DNA of 29,604 bases from a virus. The notes under the pieces were generated by a model. That model was not told the origin of the DNA. It saw nothing but the letters and a program-made list of their open reading frames with translations, and made no database searches. This document shows positions 14,796 through 22,965 of the stretch, piece after piece. The stretch covers positions 1 through 29,604 of the IMG/VR virus record IMGVR_UViG_3300022602_000307. One strand, written 5' to 3'. Position numbers and translations under genes: made by a program. How positions within the stretch are numbered: the first letter of the stretch is position 1; the number at the start of each line of letters is the position of its first letter.

Positions 14796-14936
14796 ATGGC
14801 ACCAAAACCAAAGCAAGCGGCTGCGAAGCCAACTCCGGTGAAGCCACAGTCGCGGGCGCAGTTGGGGAAATCCCTGGCTGCGCTCGCCGGCTTGGCGTCG
14901 CCGCAAAAGCAAAAACTCCCTGGCGGTAAGAAGTAA
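14796..14936 (+). CDS. Small basic peptide, 46 aa
   Basis: This is a short, Lys/Pro/Ala-rich peptide (starts MAPKPKQAAAKPTPVKPQ, ends LPGGKK) with a helix-like middle (AQLGKSLAALAGLA). GGAG lies seven bases before the ATG at 14796, and its stop overlaps the start of the following gene (TAATGA), so it is translated in a tight coupled chain. It looks like a genuine coding sequence by context, not by family. A basic peptide in the head-tail gene run could bind DNA or the portal/adaptor, which is speculation. Confidence 0.7.
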   Translation: MAPKPKQAAAKPTPVKPQSRAQLGKSLAALAGLASPQKQKLPGGKK

Positions 14937-15634
14937 TGAGCACGTCAGGAACTTATGCCTTCCAAATGCAGGCCACGGACCTGGTGCAAGCCGCGCTTCG
15001 CCAGACCGGGCGGTATGCTTCGTATGACACAATCCCGACTGCGGATACAACGAACGTCATGCAGGCGCTTAATCTGATTCTCAAGGCGATGGCGCGGAAT
15101 CAGAAGCCGCTGTGGTGCGTGCAGCGAGTCGCGGTGCCACTGGTGGCAGGGACTGCTAGCTACAACCTGGCCACCATTGCTGGCATGCCACGGCCCCCAC
15201 GGATACTGTTCGCCTACATCCGGGACAGCGTCGGGAATGACGTGTCCGTGACGATCCTGGCACGGGATGACTATAATACCTTGGGGCAGAAGGCTGCGTC
15301 TGGCGTGCCGAATCAGGTCTACTACGATCCGCAGTTAACCAATGGCTCGCTGACAGTGTACAACGTCCCTGCCGACAGCACCCACACTTTGTATGTGGAC
15401 ATCCAGCGCCAGATCCAAGACGTCAACCTCTCAACAGACAACCTGGACTTCCCCCAGGAAGCCTTTCACATGCTGAAGTGGTGCCTGGCGGATGAAATCG
15501 CCCTCGAATACCTCACCCCTGCCGACATGCGAGCTGAGATCGCCCGCAAAGCCGGCATCGCCTACACGGCGTTCTTCGAGGAAGAGCGGGAAGAAGCCTC
15601 CACGAACTTCACCCCCAGCGAAAGGATGCGGTAA
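14936..15634 (+). CDS. Head-tail adaptor / tail accessory factor (P22 gp4-like), 232 aa
   Basis: The protein starts with a helical segment that is typical of the short-tailed-phage adaptor (DLVQAALRQTGRYASYDTIPTADTTNVMQALNLILKAMARNQKPLW), then a beta-rich middle with MPRPPRILFAYIRD. It ends in a helical part (DFPQEAFHMLKWCLADEIALEYL). This order fits the family of P22 gp4-like tail accessory factors that bind the portal. The start overlaps the 46-residue peptide's stop and the stop overlaps the next start (GTAATGG). Length is in the normal range. Confidence 0.75.
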   Translation: MSTSGTYAFQMQATDLVQAALRQTGRYASYDTIPTADTTNVMQALNLILKAMARNQKPLWCVQRVAVPLVAGTASYNLATIAGMPRPPRILFAYIRDSVGNDVSVTILARDDYNTLGQKAASGVPNQVYYDPQLTNGSLTVYNVPADSTHTLYVDIQRQIQDVNLSTDNLDFPQEAFHMLKWCLADEIALEYLTPADMRAEIARKAGIAYTAFFEEEREEASTNFTPSERMR

Positions 15635-17160
15635 TGGCCGGCTCTCCCGCGACTTATGAAAACATCAAGGAAGTCCCGCTGGTGGCGAAGTTCAGCCCGC
15701 GGGATTACACGCTGACGCAAGATGCGATCATGAAAAACGTGACCATCGAGAAGGAAGATGATGGCCCATATGCGCTGAAGCGCCCGGGGTTGGCAGCATA
15801 TGCAGCTACGACGGGGATTACAAACCCGTACTTCGGTGGATGGGTCGTGGCTGGAACGACAACATGGGCGATTTTCGGGAAGACTCTCTGCGGCGTGGCG
15901 TCAGGGAGTCTTTCAGGGACTACTTTGAACGCCCCCGGACAGGCTTCCATCGGCCGCTTCCGTTGCATATACCACACCCCCCAGCAAGTACAAGCTTTTG
16001 CCGCCTTCCAGCCAGAATTGAACTACGTCTACACCTACGGGCGCGCCGGGAACGCACTGGAATACTTCAACGTCGAGACGAACTATGCGGTGCAGTACGT
16101 ATTGACCCCGAGTTTGTGCATACTGGATAATACCTGGTATGCTCTGGATGTATCCGGACGGATTATCAGTTCCGGCATCGGCGACATCACGACCTGGCCG
16201 GCTCTGAATTTCCTGCAAGCAGATGCTGCCATTGGGGATGCAGCTTGCATGGTGCGGCATTTGAGCTATCTGCTAGCCTTTGGCACTTTGGGCATGGCCG
16301 CGTACTACGATGCTGCAGTTTCGCCAGGCTCTCCATTGGCGCTTGTCCCGAATGGGATTTTTGCTGTCGGCATGCCGGCATTGGCTGGGTGGACCGCAGT
16401 TGCCTATGATGATACCTTATACTGGCTTGGAAATGGGGACGAAGCGGGGTTCGCGGTCTACCGTATGACAGGACTGGCCGTTGAGAAAATCTCCACACCT
16501 TCTGTTGAGCGGGTGCTGGAGTTCTATGCGGCACAGTGCGATTCAGATCGCGGAAGCCTGCTGACAAGCCGTCTGGCCGACCCGAAAGGTTCTGTGTTCA
16601 TGTCGGGCGGGCATATGTACTATATGCTGACGTTTCCGTCATACACCAACGCATCGTCAGTCGCCAAAGCCGGTATCACCTTGGTTTTCGACATCGGCGC
16701 TGGCGAATGGCTCTGGTGGACGCAGGTCGTAGGCGGTGTGGAGAAGGAAATGCAGATCGCTGACGTTCTGTACACGAACTATGGTGGGGCAGGTGTCCTT
16801 GCTGCTGACTACAAGACCGGCGCTATTTACAAGCTCAACCAGTTCACCTACCAAGACAACGGCCAGCCGATCAACGTCATGATCCAGACCGACCTTTGGA
16901 ACTGGGGCAACCAACGCACCAAGCTCATCGCGGCCACCTACCCCCTTCTGGACACAGTTAACACCACCGTGGCCTTGTCCTGGACGGACAATGACTACCA
17001 GACCTTCAGCACGCCGCAAATCATCAACACCAGCACGGCCAAGAAGCAACTAATCCGTTGCGGCAGCACGGTGCAGCGCGCTTGGCAGATCACCCACACT
17101 GACAATACCCCAATGCGATTTTACCAGTTGGAAGTTGAAGTCATCCCCGGAGCGCTGTAA
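15634..17160 (+). CDS. P22 gp10-like tail protein (packaged-DNA stabilisation / tail hub), 508 aa
   Basis: The protein is long and beta-rich. It has repeated strands and aromatic turns (for example YFGGWVVAGTTTWAIFG, TWYALDVSGRIISSG, LYWLGNGDEAGFAVYRMTG, WLWWTQVVGGVEKEMQ), as expected for the beta-propeller-like tail hub of P22 gp10-type proteins. It follows the gp4-like gene, matching the P22 order. Neighbour overlaps at both ends (GTAATGG at the start, GTAATGA at the end) indicate a translationally coupled block. The call is from order and style; the family match would need a profile search. Confidence 0.7.
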   Translation: MAGSPATYENIKEVPLVAKFSPRDYTLTQDAIMKNVTIEKEDDGPYALKRPGLAAYAATTGITNPYFGGWVVAGTTTWAIFGKTLCGVASGSLSGTTLNAPGQASIGRFRCIYHTPQQVQAFAAFQPELNYVYTYGRAGNALEYFNVETNYAVQYVLTPSLCILDNTWYALDVSGRIISSGIGDITTWPALNFLQADAAIGDAACMVRHLSYLLAFGTLGMAAYYDAAVSPGSPLALVPNGIFAVGMPALAGWTAVAYDDTLYWLGNGDEAGFAVYRMTGLAVEKISTPSVERVLEFYAAQCDSDRGSLLTSRLADPKGSVFMSGGHMYYMLTFPSYTNASSVAKAGITLVFDIGAGEWLWWTQVVGGVEKEMQIADVLYTNYGGAGVLAADYKTGAIYKLNQFTYQDNGQPINVMIQTDLWNWGNQRTKLIAATYPLLDTVNTTVALSWTDNDYQTFSTPQIINTSTAKKQLIRCGSTVQRAWQITHTDNTPMRFYQLEVEVIPGAL

Positions 17161-17720
17161 TGACACCGAATCATGTGTTTTCACCGACTGGTGCGCGGGA
17201 AGTGTTCATCGCACGAGGGGAAAAGGTCGAGAGTTTTGGGCGCGCATTAAGGATTGATAATGCGCGTGCAGAACCCCAATGCCACGAGGTCAGTGTCGCG
17301 TTCATGCGGGAGCACATCGCGCCGAAGCTCTTCCAAGCCCATTGGGCTGAAGTCGCACAGGATAAATCCTGGGGCGTCGACATCAACTGGGAAGCCTACT
17401 ACGGGCTGGAAGCCTCCAAGATGCTCCACATCGTCGCACTGTTCGTCGAAGAACAAGTCGTCGGCTACTTCATCTTCATCGTCATGCCGGCGCTGCATCA
17501 CCAATCCAAGCGTCTCGCGAGCAGCGACATGTTCTACATCCTGCCAGCCTACCGCGCCAGATACGCCGTGCGGCTCTTCCGGGCAGCGGAAACCTTTGCG
17601 CGTACCGCTGGCGCGGGCAAAATGTACCTGTCGTTCAAGATCTACAAAGACATTGCACCTTTAACCAAACGACTCGGCTTCTCCGCGGTTGAGACAGTCG
17701 TAGTGAAATCTCTGGAGTAA
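17160..17720 (+). CDS. GNAT-fold acetyltransferase-like protein, 186 aa, with in-frame palindromic element
   Basis: From about residue 42 the protein resembles phage GNAT-type proteins: HEVSVAFMREHIAPKLFQAHWAEVA, then IVALFVEEQVVGYFIFIVMP, and YILPAYRARYAVRLFRAAETFARTAG at the motif A position. The usual Gly of the cofactor loop is absent (YRARYAVRL). Residues 26-39 (FGRALRIDNARAEP) are encoded by a copy of the palindromic repeat (17234-17274). The start overlaps the previous stop (TAATGA). The only internal Met before the core is at residue 49, which would remove the first strand. A role in modifying a virion or host protein is possible; the substrate is unknown. Confidence 0.7.
   Translation: MTPNHVFSPTGAREVFIARGEKVESFGRALRIDNARAEPQCHEVSVAFMREHIAPKLFQAHWAEVAQDKSWGVDINWEAYYGLEASKMLHIVALFVEEQVVGYFIFIVMPALHHQSKRLASSDMFYILPAYRARYAVRLFRAAETFARTAGAGKMYLSFKIYKDIAPLTKRLGFSAVETVVVKSLE
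17234..17274. repeat. Palindromic repeat element, copy 6, inside a gene
   Basis: The 41-base element has arms GGGCGCGCATTA and TAATGCGCGTGC and the AAGGAT-type centre of copies 2 and 3. It sits inside the acetyltransferase reading frame without a frameshift, near the 5' end. It is the only copy in this window that lies within a gene. Confidence 0.85.
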
Positions 17721-17722
17721 CC

Positions 17723-18412
17723 ATGGCTGACGTCCTTTCTAGTATCGCAGGCCCAGTGCTGACTGGTGTCCTGGGGAGTGCCCTTGGTGGCGGCTCCAAC
17801 AAAAACGGCGCTGACGCTGCGGCAGCCGCAGATCCCTTTGCCCCTCAACGCGGGCAGTACCAGACGCAGCTCTCGAACCTGATGTCGAATCCGTCGTCCT
17901 TCCAGATGACGCCTGCGGCACAAGCCACCGAGCAGCAGGGCATGGATGCGATGTCGGCACAGATGGCTGCACGAGGCCTTTCAAGCAGCGGCGCAGAAAA
18001 AGCCGCTCTCACGCAATATGCCACCACAGCCGCCGGCGCGGACTACCAACAGCAAATCCAAGACCTCATGACGATGTCTGGCGCCACGACCGGCAGCCCC
18101 GCTGCGGCTGGCCAAGCCATTGCCCAAGGCTCTGCCGCAAGCAACACCTCCACCGGCACGTTCGCCAGCACCTTGTCCAATGCCCTGCAGGGCAGTTCGA
18201 TGGGGAATTGGCTCAGCGGGGTTTTTGGCAGCTCCGCAGGCGCTGGCGGCACCGGCCTTGCGGGCTCTATCGGCATGGACGCGACTGCTGGCAGCAGCCT
18301 CACTGCAGGCGGCCTCGGCATCAGCGGCATGGGTGGGTCGGCGGCAGGCCTTACTGGCGGTAGCCTAGACCTCGGCAGCCTTGCCACTGTCGCTGACGTC
18401 GCAGCTCTATAA
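17723..18412 (+). CDS. Internal virion / DNA-ejection-type protein, 229 aa
   Basis: The protein is Gly/Ala/Ser-rich with few charged residues. It carries a hydrophobic N-terminus (SSIAGPVLTGVLGSALGGG) and a middle with MAARGLSSSGAEKAALTQYATTAAGADYQQQIQDLM, which resembles the short internal (ejection) proteins of P22 (gp7) and T7 (gp14). The C-terminus is a long Gly-rich tail. GGAG lies six bases before the start. It opens a three-gene block of ejection-type proteins. These are ejected into the host envelope to form a DNA channel in related phages; that role here is inferred. Confidence 0.7.
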   Translation: MADVLSSIAGPVLTGVLGSALGGGSNKNGADAAAAADPFAPQRGQYQTQLSNLMSNPSSFQMTPAAQATEQQGMDAMSAQMAARGLSSSGAEKAALTQYATTAAGADYQQQIQDLMTMSGATTGSPAAAGQAIAQGSAASNTSTGTFASTLSNALQGSSMGNWLSGVFGSSAGAGGTGLAGSIGMDATAGSSLTAGGLGISGMGGSAAGLTGGSLDLGSLATVADVAAL

Positions 18413-18421
18413 GGAACAATC

Positions 18422-19867
18422 ATGGACTTTGGAGCAGTAATGTCAAACATCGCCAACGCCGGTGGGCAGGCTATGATCGCTGGCGCAGAGCAGGAACAAC
18501 GCCAAGCTAGTGCCGATGCCTACCGGGCGGAGGCACAAATGAAGCAGATGTCGGCCTTGGCGATGAAGCAGGAACTTGCTGACCGCAAGGGGTTTCAGTC
18601 TGACATGCAGGGGATTACCAAAGAGTTCCTGCAAGGGCAGAAAACCACTGACGACCTGATCCGCTATAACAACGTCGCGGCTTCTGAGGCGATGGCGCAT
18701 AATCAATTCGATCTGGCGAAGCAGTACCAATCCTCGGCATCTGCCCTGGCGACGGAAAAGCGCACGGAACAAGAGACCGCGGTCAAGCAGCACCAGGCAC
18801 AGGAAGAGCTCGCGGGCAATGCTGCGGTGGACTTCGTCACTAACCCGACGCCGGAAGCAGCGGCTGAGTTGTCCCGTCAAGCCACCTTGGCTGGCATCAA
18901 ACTCCCATTCTACAGCCAGGACAAAGAGGGCTTCATGAATGCTGCGAAGTCGCTGCAGCGCATGGGGAAGAACGGAGAAAAGTACCTGGAGCATCTGGAC
19001 AAGCAGGAGCAGCTCAAAGCCGACAACGATCTCAAAGTTGCCCGGGAAGCCTCGATTGAGAACGAACGACTGGAACGTATCCAACGTATTGCCTCCGAGC
19101 GTGACCGTGACGCAGCCCTGATCAGGCACTATGGTCGTGAGGATGCTGTTGCACAGGCCCGGCTGGAACTTGCTCAGAAAAAAGCAGCTACGGAAGACCC
19201 AGCAACCTACGGCAACGTCAGCACTCCGGAGCAGCTCGCTGCTTTCGAAGCCCACATCAACGCAGGTGCCCGCTCTGTCTCGCAGCGAGTCTCCCGTGCG
19301 GAGTTGCAAAGCACTCTGGCCCAGGTCGCCCCAGAACACCGCACTGCGCTCGACACGCCAATCTCCGTGCAGAAGGTCGGCGGAGCCATCCAACTGATCA
19401 AGCAGTCCGAGGCGATTGCGAACTTCGTGGAAGCTCACGGCGTAGACACCGGCTTCAAAGGCAAATTGCTGAAGAAATTCGATTCCCTCGGCATGACTTC
19501 CGAGGACAAAATCACTGGTGATGTGCTCAGCTCCGCCGTCGGTAGCCAAGAACTCGGCAAAATGGTCCTGGACTTTGCCAATGACTATGCGCGATCTGTG
19601 CGGGGCGGCCCGAACCCAGTCGCTACCGTGTCGGAACTCCGCGCTGCAATGTCCACATTCGGTGAAGAAGGCATGTCTCCGAAGGCAACTGCCAAAGTCT
19701 TTCGGGACTTCGCCCGTCACACCAAGGACCGCACCGAGGACACTTACTTCGGCGGCGAACCGGCAATCACGATCAAGGGTCACGAGGACCCGAATGCGCC
19801 AAAAAGCACAGTTGCCGCACCGTTGCCCCCTGACGTCGCAGCGGCTTTGGCTAAGTACAAAAAATAA
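18422..19867 (+). CDS. Internal virion / ejection-type protein, 481 aa
   Basis: The protein is highly helical and charged. It has an N-terminal Gly/Ala stretch (NIANAGGQAMIAGAEQEQRQASADAYRAEAQMKQMSALA) and long heptad-rich segments. Examples lie at about residues 170-240 (EKYLEHLDKQEQLKADNDLKVAREASIENERLERIQRIASERDRD). It follows the first ejection-type gene by nine bases and is preceded by AAGGAA. Long helical proteins at this place, between the tail genes and the lysis region, are typical of the second ejection protein of podoviruses. No enzymatic motif, such as a transglycosylase active site, is seen. Confidence 0.7.
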   Translation: MDFGAVMSNIANAGGQAMIAGAEQEQRQASADAYRAEAQMKQMSALAMKQELADRKGFQSDMQGITKEFLQGQKTTDDLIRYNNVAASEAMAHNQFDLAKQYQSSASALATEKRTEQETAVKQHQAQEELAGNAAVDFVTNPTPEAAAELSRQATLAGIKLPFYSQDKEGFMNAAKSLQRMGKNGEKYLEHLDKQEQLKADNDLKVAREASIENERLERIQRIASERDRDAALIRHYGREDAVAQARLELAQKKAATEDPATYGNVSTPEQLAAFEAHINAGARSVSQRVSRAELQSTLAQVAPEHRTALDTPISVQKVGGAIQLIKQSEAIANFVEAHGVDTGFKGKLLKKFDSLGMTSEDKITGDVLSSAVGSQELGKMVLDFANDYARSVRGGPNPVATVSELRAAMSTFGEEGMSPKATAKVFRDFARHTKDRTEDTYFGGEPAITIKGHEDPNAPKSTVAAPLPPDVAAALAKYKK

Positions 19868-19879
19868 CCAGGTAATCCT

Positions 19880-22336
19880 ATGACTACTGATGCAGACCTG
19901 CAAGCAGCCTTCATGGCCGCACACCAAGCTGGGGATACGAAAGCTGCTGAGACTCTCGCCGGAGCTATCCGGCAACGTCAGATCGAAGCCGGCGCGCAGA
20001 AAACCCCAGACGAAGTCGCTGCGGGCATTCCAGATACCCGCAAGGCCTCTCCTGGAATGTCATCCGCCCGCACTGGCGTGGCCACAGCTGAGGGGGCAAT
20101 CGGCACTGTGCTGGCTGGCCCGATCATGGAAGCTGGCGGGGAGGCCTTGCGGCGTGCGGGGCAATCGGCTTCGGGCCTCCCTGGCATCGGCGGAGTGCTT
20201 GGGCGCGGCGCTCAGGCTGTCGGTGGGGGGCTGGAAGTCGCGGGCGCCGCGTTGCAAGCCGCGCAGTCCACCAAAACTGCCGCAATGGCGACAGCGGCAC
20301 TCGGCGGGCTTGCCGCAGGGGCTGCTGAAGTCGCTGGGCAAGCCGTGGAAGCCAACGGCGGCGCGCAATCAACTGCTGACATGACACGCATGGGCGTGTC
20401 GATGGGGCTGCCCCTCGTGGGCTCTACGCTTGCGGTAGCTCCTCGCTTGCTGGCCAAGGTCGTGCCAGAAGCCATGCGCCCGGCTATTCAGGTTCTGGGC
20501 AAGGTCTTCGAAGGCACTGCGCTCTCCGCAAATGCCGCGCTCAAGAAGCTCCGTGGGATGTCGGATATGCCGATGCACACGCTGCACAAGCTTCTCGGGG
20601 ACGGTGTAGCTGCGTCCGAAGCGGCCCAAGAGAAAATCCTGCAAGCCCGCCTCCAAGAAGCCTACAAAATCGCCTCCCGCGACCCTACCAAGGGAGAACC
20701 TCTGGTTGAAGCTGCCAAGGCCGAGGCGACCAAGGTCCGCGCTGGGGCGAAGGAACGCGCCGCGATCCTGGAAAAGGCGACGGAAGGTCAGACCAAGATG
20801 GCGGACTCCATCCTCAAAATGGCCGAACCTGCTCGCCAAAAGGTCGCTGCTACCCCAGCTAACCCGACACAGCAAGGTGAACGCCTGCAAACTGCAATCG
20901 CAAAAGCCAAAGCTACGGAAGAAAAAGCTCTCAAGGACTCCGACACACCACTCCGCCAGACCCGGGATGACTTAGTAAAGATGAAAGCCGACGCTGGTGT
21001 GTTCCCGAACGACCTGCCGTCAATGAAGGCCTATCGGACGCAGCTAGAGGCCAAGACTCTGGAGACCAAGCGCGGCCAAGCTGCTGCTGGAGGCCAGGCC
21101 AGTGCGACGGAAAAGAGCGTTCGTGGGGCGTATCAGCGAATCTCTGATGCCCTGAAGAATCAGCGAGTGCAGACGAACGTGGCGGAGACTCTGGCCAACC
21201 CAGACGCATCACCAACCTACCAGACCTTCAAAACGAACTTCGAAGCCATCGACCATGTGGTGCGGAAGCTCGGCGATGCCGCCTTCAAAGGGGAGGACAA
21301 GGAAGGCTTCGGGGCGCTGGGGCAGAAGATCGCTCGTGAGGAATACTACAAACTGCGTGCGATTCAGGAAGAATACGTCGGGGAAAGTGGCGGCGGGAAC
21401 GCCCAGAAAGCTCTCAACGACAACTATTCTGCAGGGCTGAAGCGTCAAGAGCAGTACGATAAGCGGGTGTCCCATATGGCACTGAACCCAGACCAGTCGT
21501 CCACGGCCGTTCCGGGGGCTTTCTTCAAGAGCCAGCAAGGCGTGCGCGACTTGAAAGCCCTCGTCGGAGACCCTGCTGTTGTGCAGCAAGCCGGCTATGA
21601 CTATGCCGCGACTACGCTGTATGGGAAAAAGGCCTCGCAGGTTAAGCAATGGCTGACTGACCCCAAGACCAAGGAGTGGGTCCAGGAGATTCCTGGTCTA
21701 CAAGAGCGCCTGGAAGGGTACGGAAAGCAGCTCAAGGCCATTGAAGACACCGCGGAACGCACCCAGATAGCAGCTGCGGCGCATCAAGCCTCGCGGGAAA
21801 AGCTGCCAGGGCAAGCCGAGACGACTGCCATGAAGCTCGTCGGGGACGCAGAAACGGCTGCACGAGCAACGTACAAGCAGGAAGGCGCAGCCCTAGAGGC
21901 ATCTGCAAAGGCTGACCGCAAGGCCGCGACCGACATGGCACAGAAAATCGTAGCGGATAAGCTCCCGACGGCTGCGATGCGGAAGCTCTTGGGACCACAG
22001 ACGAGCCCTTCGGTGCTTCGGGAAGCCTCTAAGTACATCGCAGGCACGCCCGGAGGTACCAAGGCTGTCATTAACAGCCTCCGGGAGATCGCAGCAGACA
22101 TGCCCGCAGAGCAGCTGATGGGGCACTGGAAGTCGCACCTGGAGCCGGTTGTCCGGGAGCTGGGGCTGGCGAAGTCCCCAGAAGCGGCGGCACTTTACAA
22201 GGACATTCAAGCCGTTGTGGCCTCCAACCAGCCGCAGCATCTGAAATTCCTCATGGCGAAGCTGGTACGCGCGATGGGTGTGGGGGCAGGCGGTGTGGCA
22301 GTGAGTCGTGCAACAAAAGAGCTGCAGAGGCAATAA
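19880..22336 (+). CDS. Large internal virion / ejection-type protein, 818 aa
   Basis: This is the largest protein of the window. Residues about 70-205 are Gly/Ala-rich and mildly hydrophobic (GAIGTVLAGPIMEAGG..., GLEVAGAALQAAQSTKTAAMATAALGGLAAGAAEVAGQAV), suggesting a segment that could enter or span a membrane. The remainder, about 250-700, is helical and charged with long Lys/Glu/Ala runs. It follows the 481-residue protein by 12 bases. Large ejection proteins of this type (P22 gp16, T7 gp16) are placed third in the block. No lysozyme or transglycosylase motif is visible, so a wall-cutting activity cannot be claimed. Confidence 0.7.
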   Translation: MTTDADLQAAFMAAHQAGDTKAAETLAGAIRQRQIEAGAQKTPDEVAAGIPDTRKASPGMSSARTGVATAEGAIGTVLAGPIMEAGGEALRRAGQSASGLPGIGGVLGRGAQAVGGGLEVAGAALQAAQSTKTAAMATAALGGLAAGAAEVAGQAVEANGGAQSTADMTRMGVSMGLPLVGSTLAVAPRLLAKVVPEAMRPAIQVLGKVFEGTALSANAALKKLRGMSDMPMHTLHKLLGDGVAASEAAQEKILQARLQEAYKIASRDPTKGEPLVEAAKAEATKVRAGAKERAAILEKATEGQTKMADSILKMAEPARQKVAATPANPTQQGERLQTAIAKAKATEEKALKDSDTPLRQTRDDLVKMKADAGVFPNDLPSMKAYRTQLEAKTLETKRGQAAAGGQASATEKSVRGAYQRISDALKNQRVQTNVAETLANPDASPTYQTFKTNFEAIDHVVRKLGDAAFKGEDKEGFGALGQKIAREEYYKLRAIQEEYVGESGGGNAQKALNDNYSAGLKRQEQYDKRVSHMALNPDQSSTAVPGAFFKSQQGVRDLKALVGDPAVVQQAGYDYAATTLYGKKASQVKQWLTDPKTKEWVQEIPGLQERLEGYGKQLKAIEDTAERTQIAAAAHQASREKLPGQAETTAMKLVGDAETAARATYKQEGAALEASAKADRKAATDMAQKIVADKLPTAAMRKLLGPQTSPSVLREASKYIAGTPGGTKAVINSLREIAADMPAEQLMGHWKSHLEPVVRELGLAKSPEAAALYKDIQAVVASNQPQHLKFLMAKLVRAMGVGAGGVAVSRATKELQRQ

Positions 22337-22377
22337 CCAAGTTTTTCGAGTCTACGCCGTTTTCCGCAGCCACTCTC

Positions 22378-22405
22378 TTGACAAGTAAAGGATACAGCAT
22401 ATAAT
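22378..22405 (+). promoter_or_regulatory. Consensus sigma70 promoter before the ATP-grasp gene
   Basis: TTGACA (22378-22383) is followed after 16 bases by TATAAT (22400-22405); both hexamers match the consensus perfectly. It lies 41 bases after the ejection-gene stop and points to the ATP-grasp gene, whose start is 560 bases downstream. The 16-base spacer is one short of the optimum. Confidence 0.75.
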
Positions 22406-22427
22406 AATACCAGGGTATTCGGTATTA
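22405..22427. promoter_or_regulatory. Operator-like inverted repeats at the promoter start site
   Basis: Half-site AATACC (22406-22411) is followed by two inverted copies of GGTATT (22414-22419 and 22421-22426). The outer pair extends to seven bases (TAATACC/GGTATTA). The repeat begins at the last base of the -10 hexamer and covers the expected start of transcription, the classic place for a repressor. Confidence 0.55.
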
Positions 22428-22547
22428 GCCACCGGCAGGTCAATACAGCTGCGGCGCTAGGTGTTGTAGCTAGGGTGGGCTGGGAATTGTAGGGGGCTAG
22501 CTTGGAGGTTTGGCGGTGAGCTGGGGGTGGGCGGGAAATTGCGGATG

Positions 22548-22588
22548 TTCTAGGCGCGCATTATTAATTAATAATACGGGCCTAGAAC
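22548..22588. repeat. Palindromic repeat element, copy 7
   Basis: Arms TTCTAGG.GCGCATTA and TAATACGGGCCTAGAA pair apart from two positions in the GC part of the stem. The outer TTCTAGG/CCTAGAA differs from copies 5 and 10 by paired changes, which supports selection for pairing. It lies downstream of the consensus promoter, so it should be in the leader transcript. Confidence 0.85.
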
Positions 22589-22614
22589 TCGCCGACCGAC
22601 CGACCGACCAGCGC

Positions 22615-22859
22615 CGCTGTTATAAGAAGCAACAGCTAGTAAGAGCAGCCAGCGGCTTGCTCGTTCACGGCGGCGGCGGTACTGTTGCGGCAGCTGCTTC
22701 TTATAACAGCGCCGCCGATGCCGGTCGCCGCGTGAGCGGGGCGCCACTTGTTCGCTCTTGCCCCTGCCGCGCTGTTAAAACAGTAACAGTTCGCCCGTGG
22801 CAGCTCGCAGCAACATGGGGGCACCCCGCCTACGTCGGCGCTGTTATAAGAAGCAACAG
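22615..22859. repeat. Interspersed CGCTGTTATAAGAAGC repeats (three full, one degenerate)
   Basis: CGCTGTTATAAGAAGCAACAG occurs at 22615-22635 and 22839-22859. The inverted 16-mer GCTTCTTATAACAGCG (22696-22711) is a perfect complement of 22615-22630. A degenerate copy lies at 22769-22788. Copies at 22615 and 22696 could form a 16-base stem about 65 bases apart; the copies at 22839 could compete for it. Each direct copy also carries a short stem CTGTT/AACAG, so alternative folds are possible. Confidence 0.65.
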
Positions 22860-22870
22860 TTAATTATTGC

Positions 22871-22941
22871 TGCTCTGGCCGTTGCTGTTGTAGTGCGACA
22901 GCCCCGTGGTGCGCTGGTGGCCCGCCATCTCCGATGGGGCG
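22871..22941 (+). other. Structured intergenic element, copy B (related to 4001-4063)
   Basis: The order TGCTCT, TTGTAG, GCTGGTGGCCCGCC is shared with the element at 4001-4063. It ends in CCATC-TCC-GATGG (22925-22937); the A-T pair here replaces a G-C pair in the other copy. The element ends 24 bases before the ATP-grasp start and could influence its translation. Confidence 0.45.
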
Positions 22942-22965
22942 CCTCTTCTAACAAGGAACACTTCT

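Larger units (their letters stand above)
22412..22965 (+). other. Repeat-rich leader / gene-free region before the ATP-grasp gene
   Basis: Between the promoter and the start at 22966 no gene with a ribosome site is seen; the short open frame at 22510-22863 has none. The region holds palindromic copy 7, repeated motifs with sequence CGCTGTTATAAGAAGC, and element 22871-22941. Together these make a roughly 550-base, GC-rich leader that could fold strongly or encode a non-coding RNA. Sequence shows only the repeats; the RNA role is inference. Confidence 0.55.

Noticed and set aside
18443-19975. A 510-residue open frame on the minus strand across the 481-residue ejection-type protein.
   Set aside because: It is a shadow of the plus-strand gene with no domain or ribosome site of its own.
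22548-22965. tRNA gene or CRISPR array in the leader region.
   Set aside because: No cloverleaf with anticodon arm and CCA end was found, and the repeats are too few, irregular and inverted for a CRISPR array.
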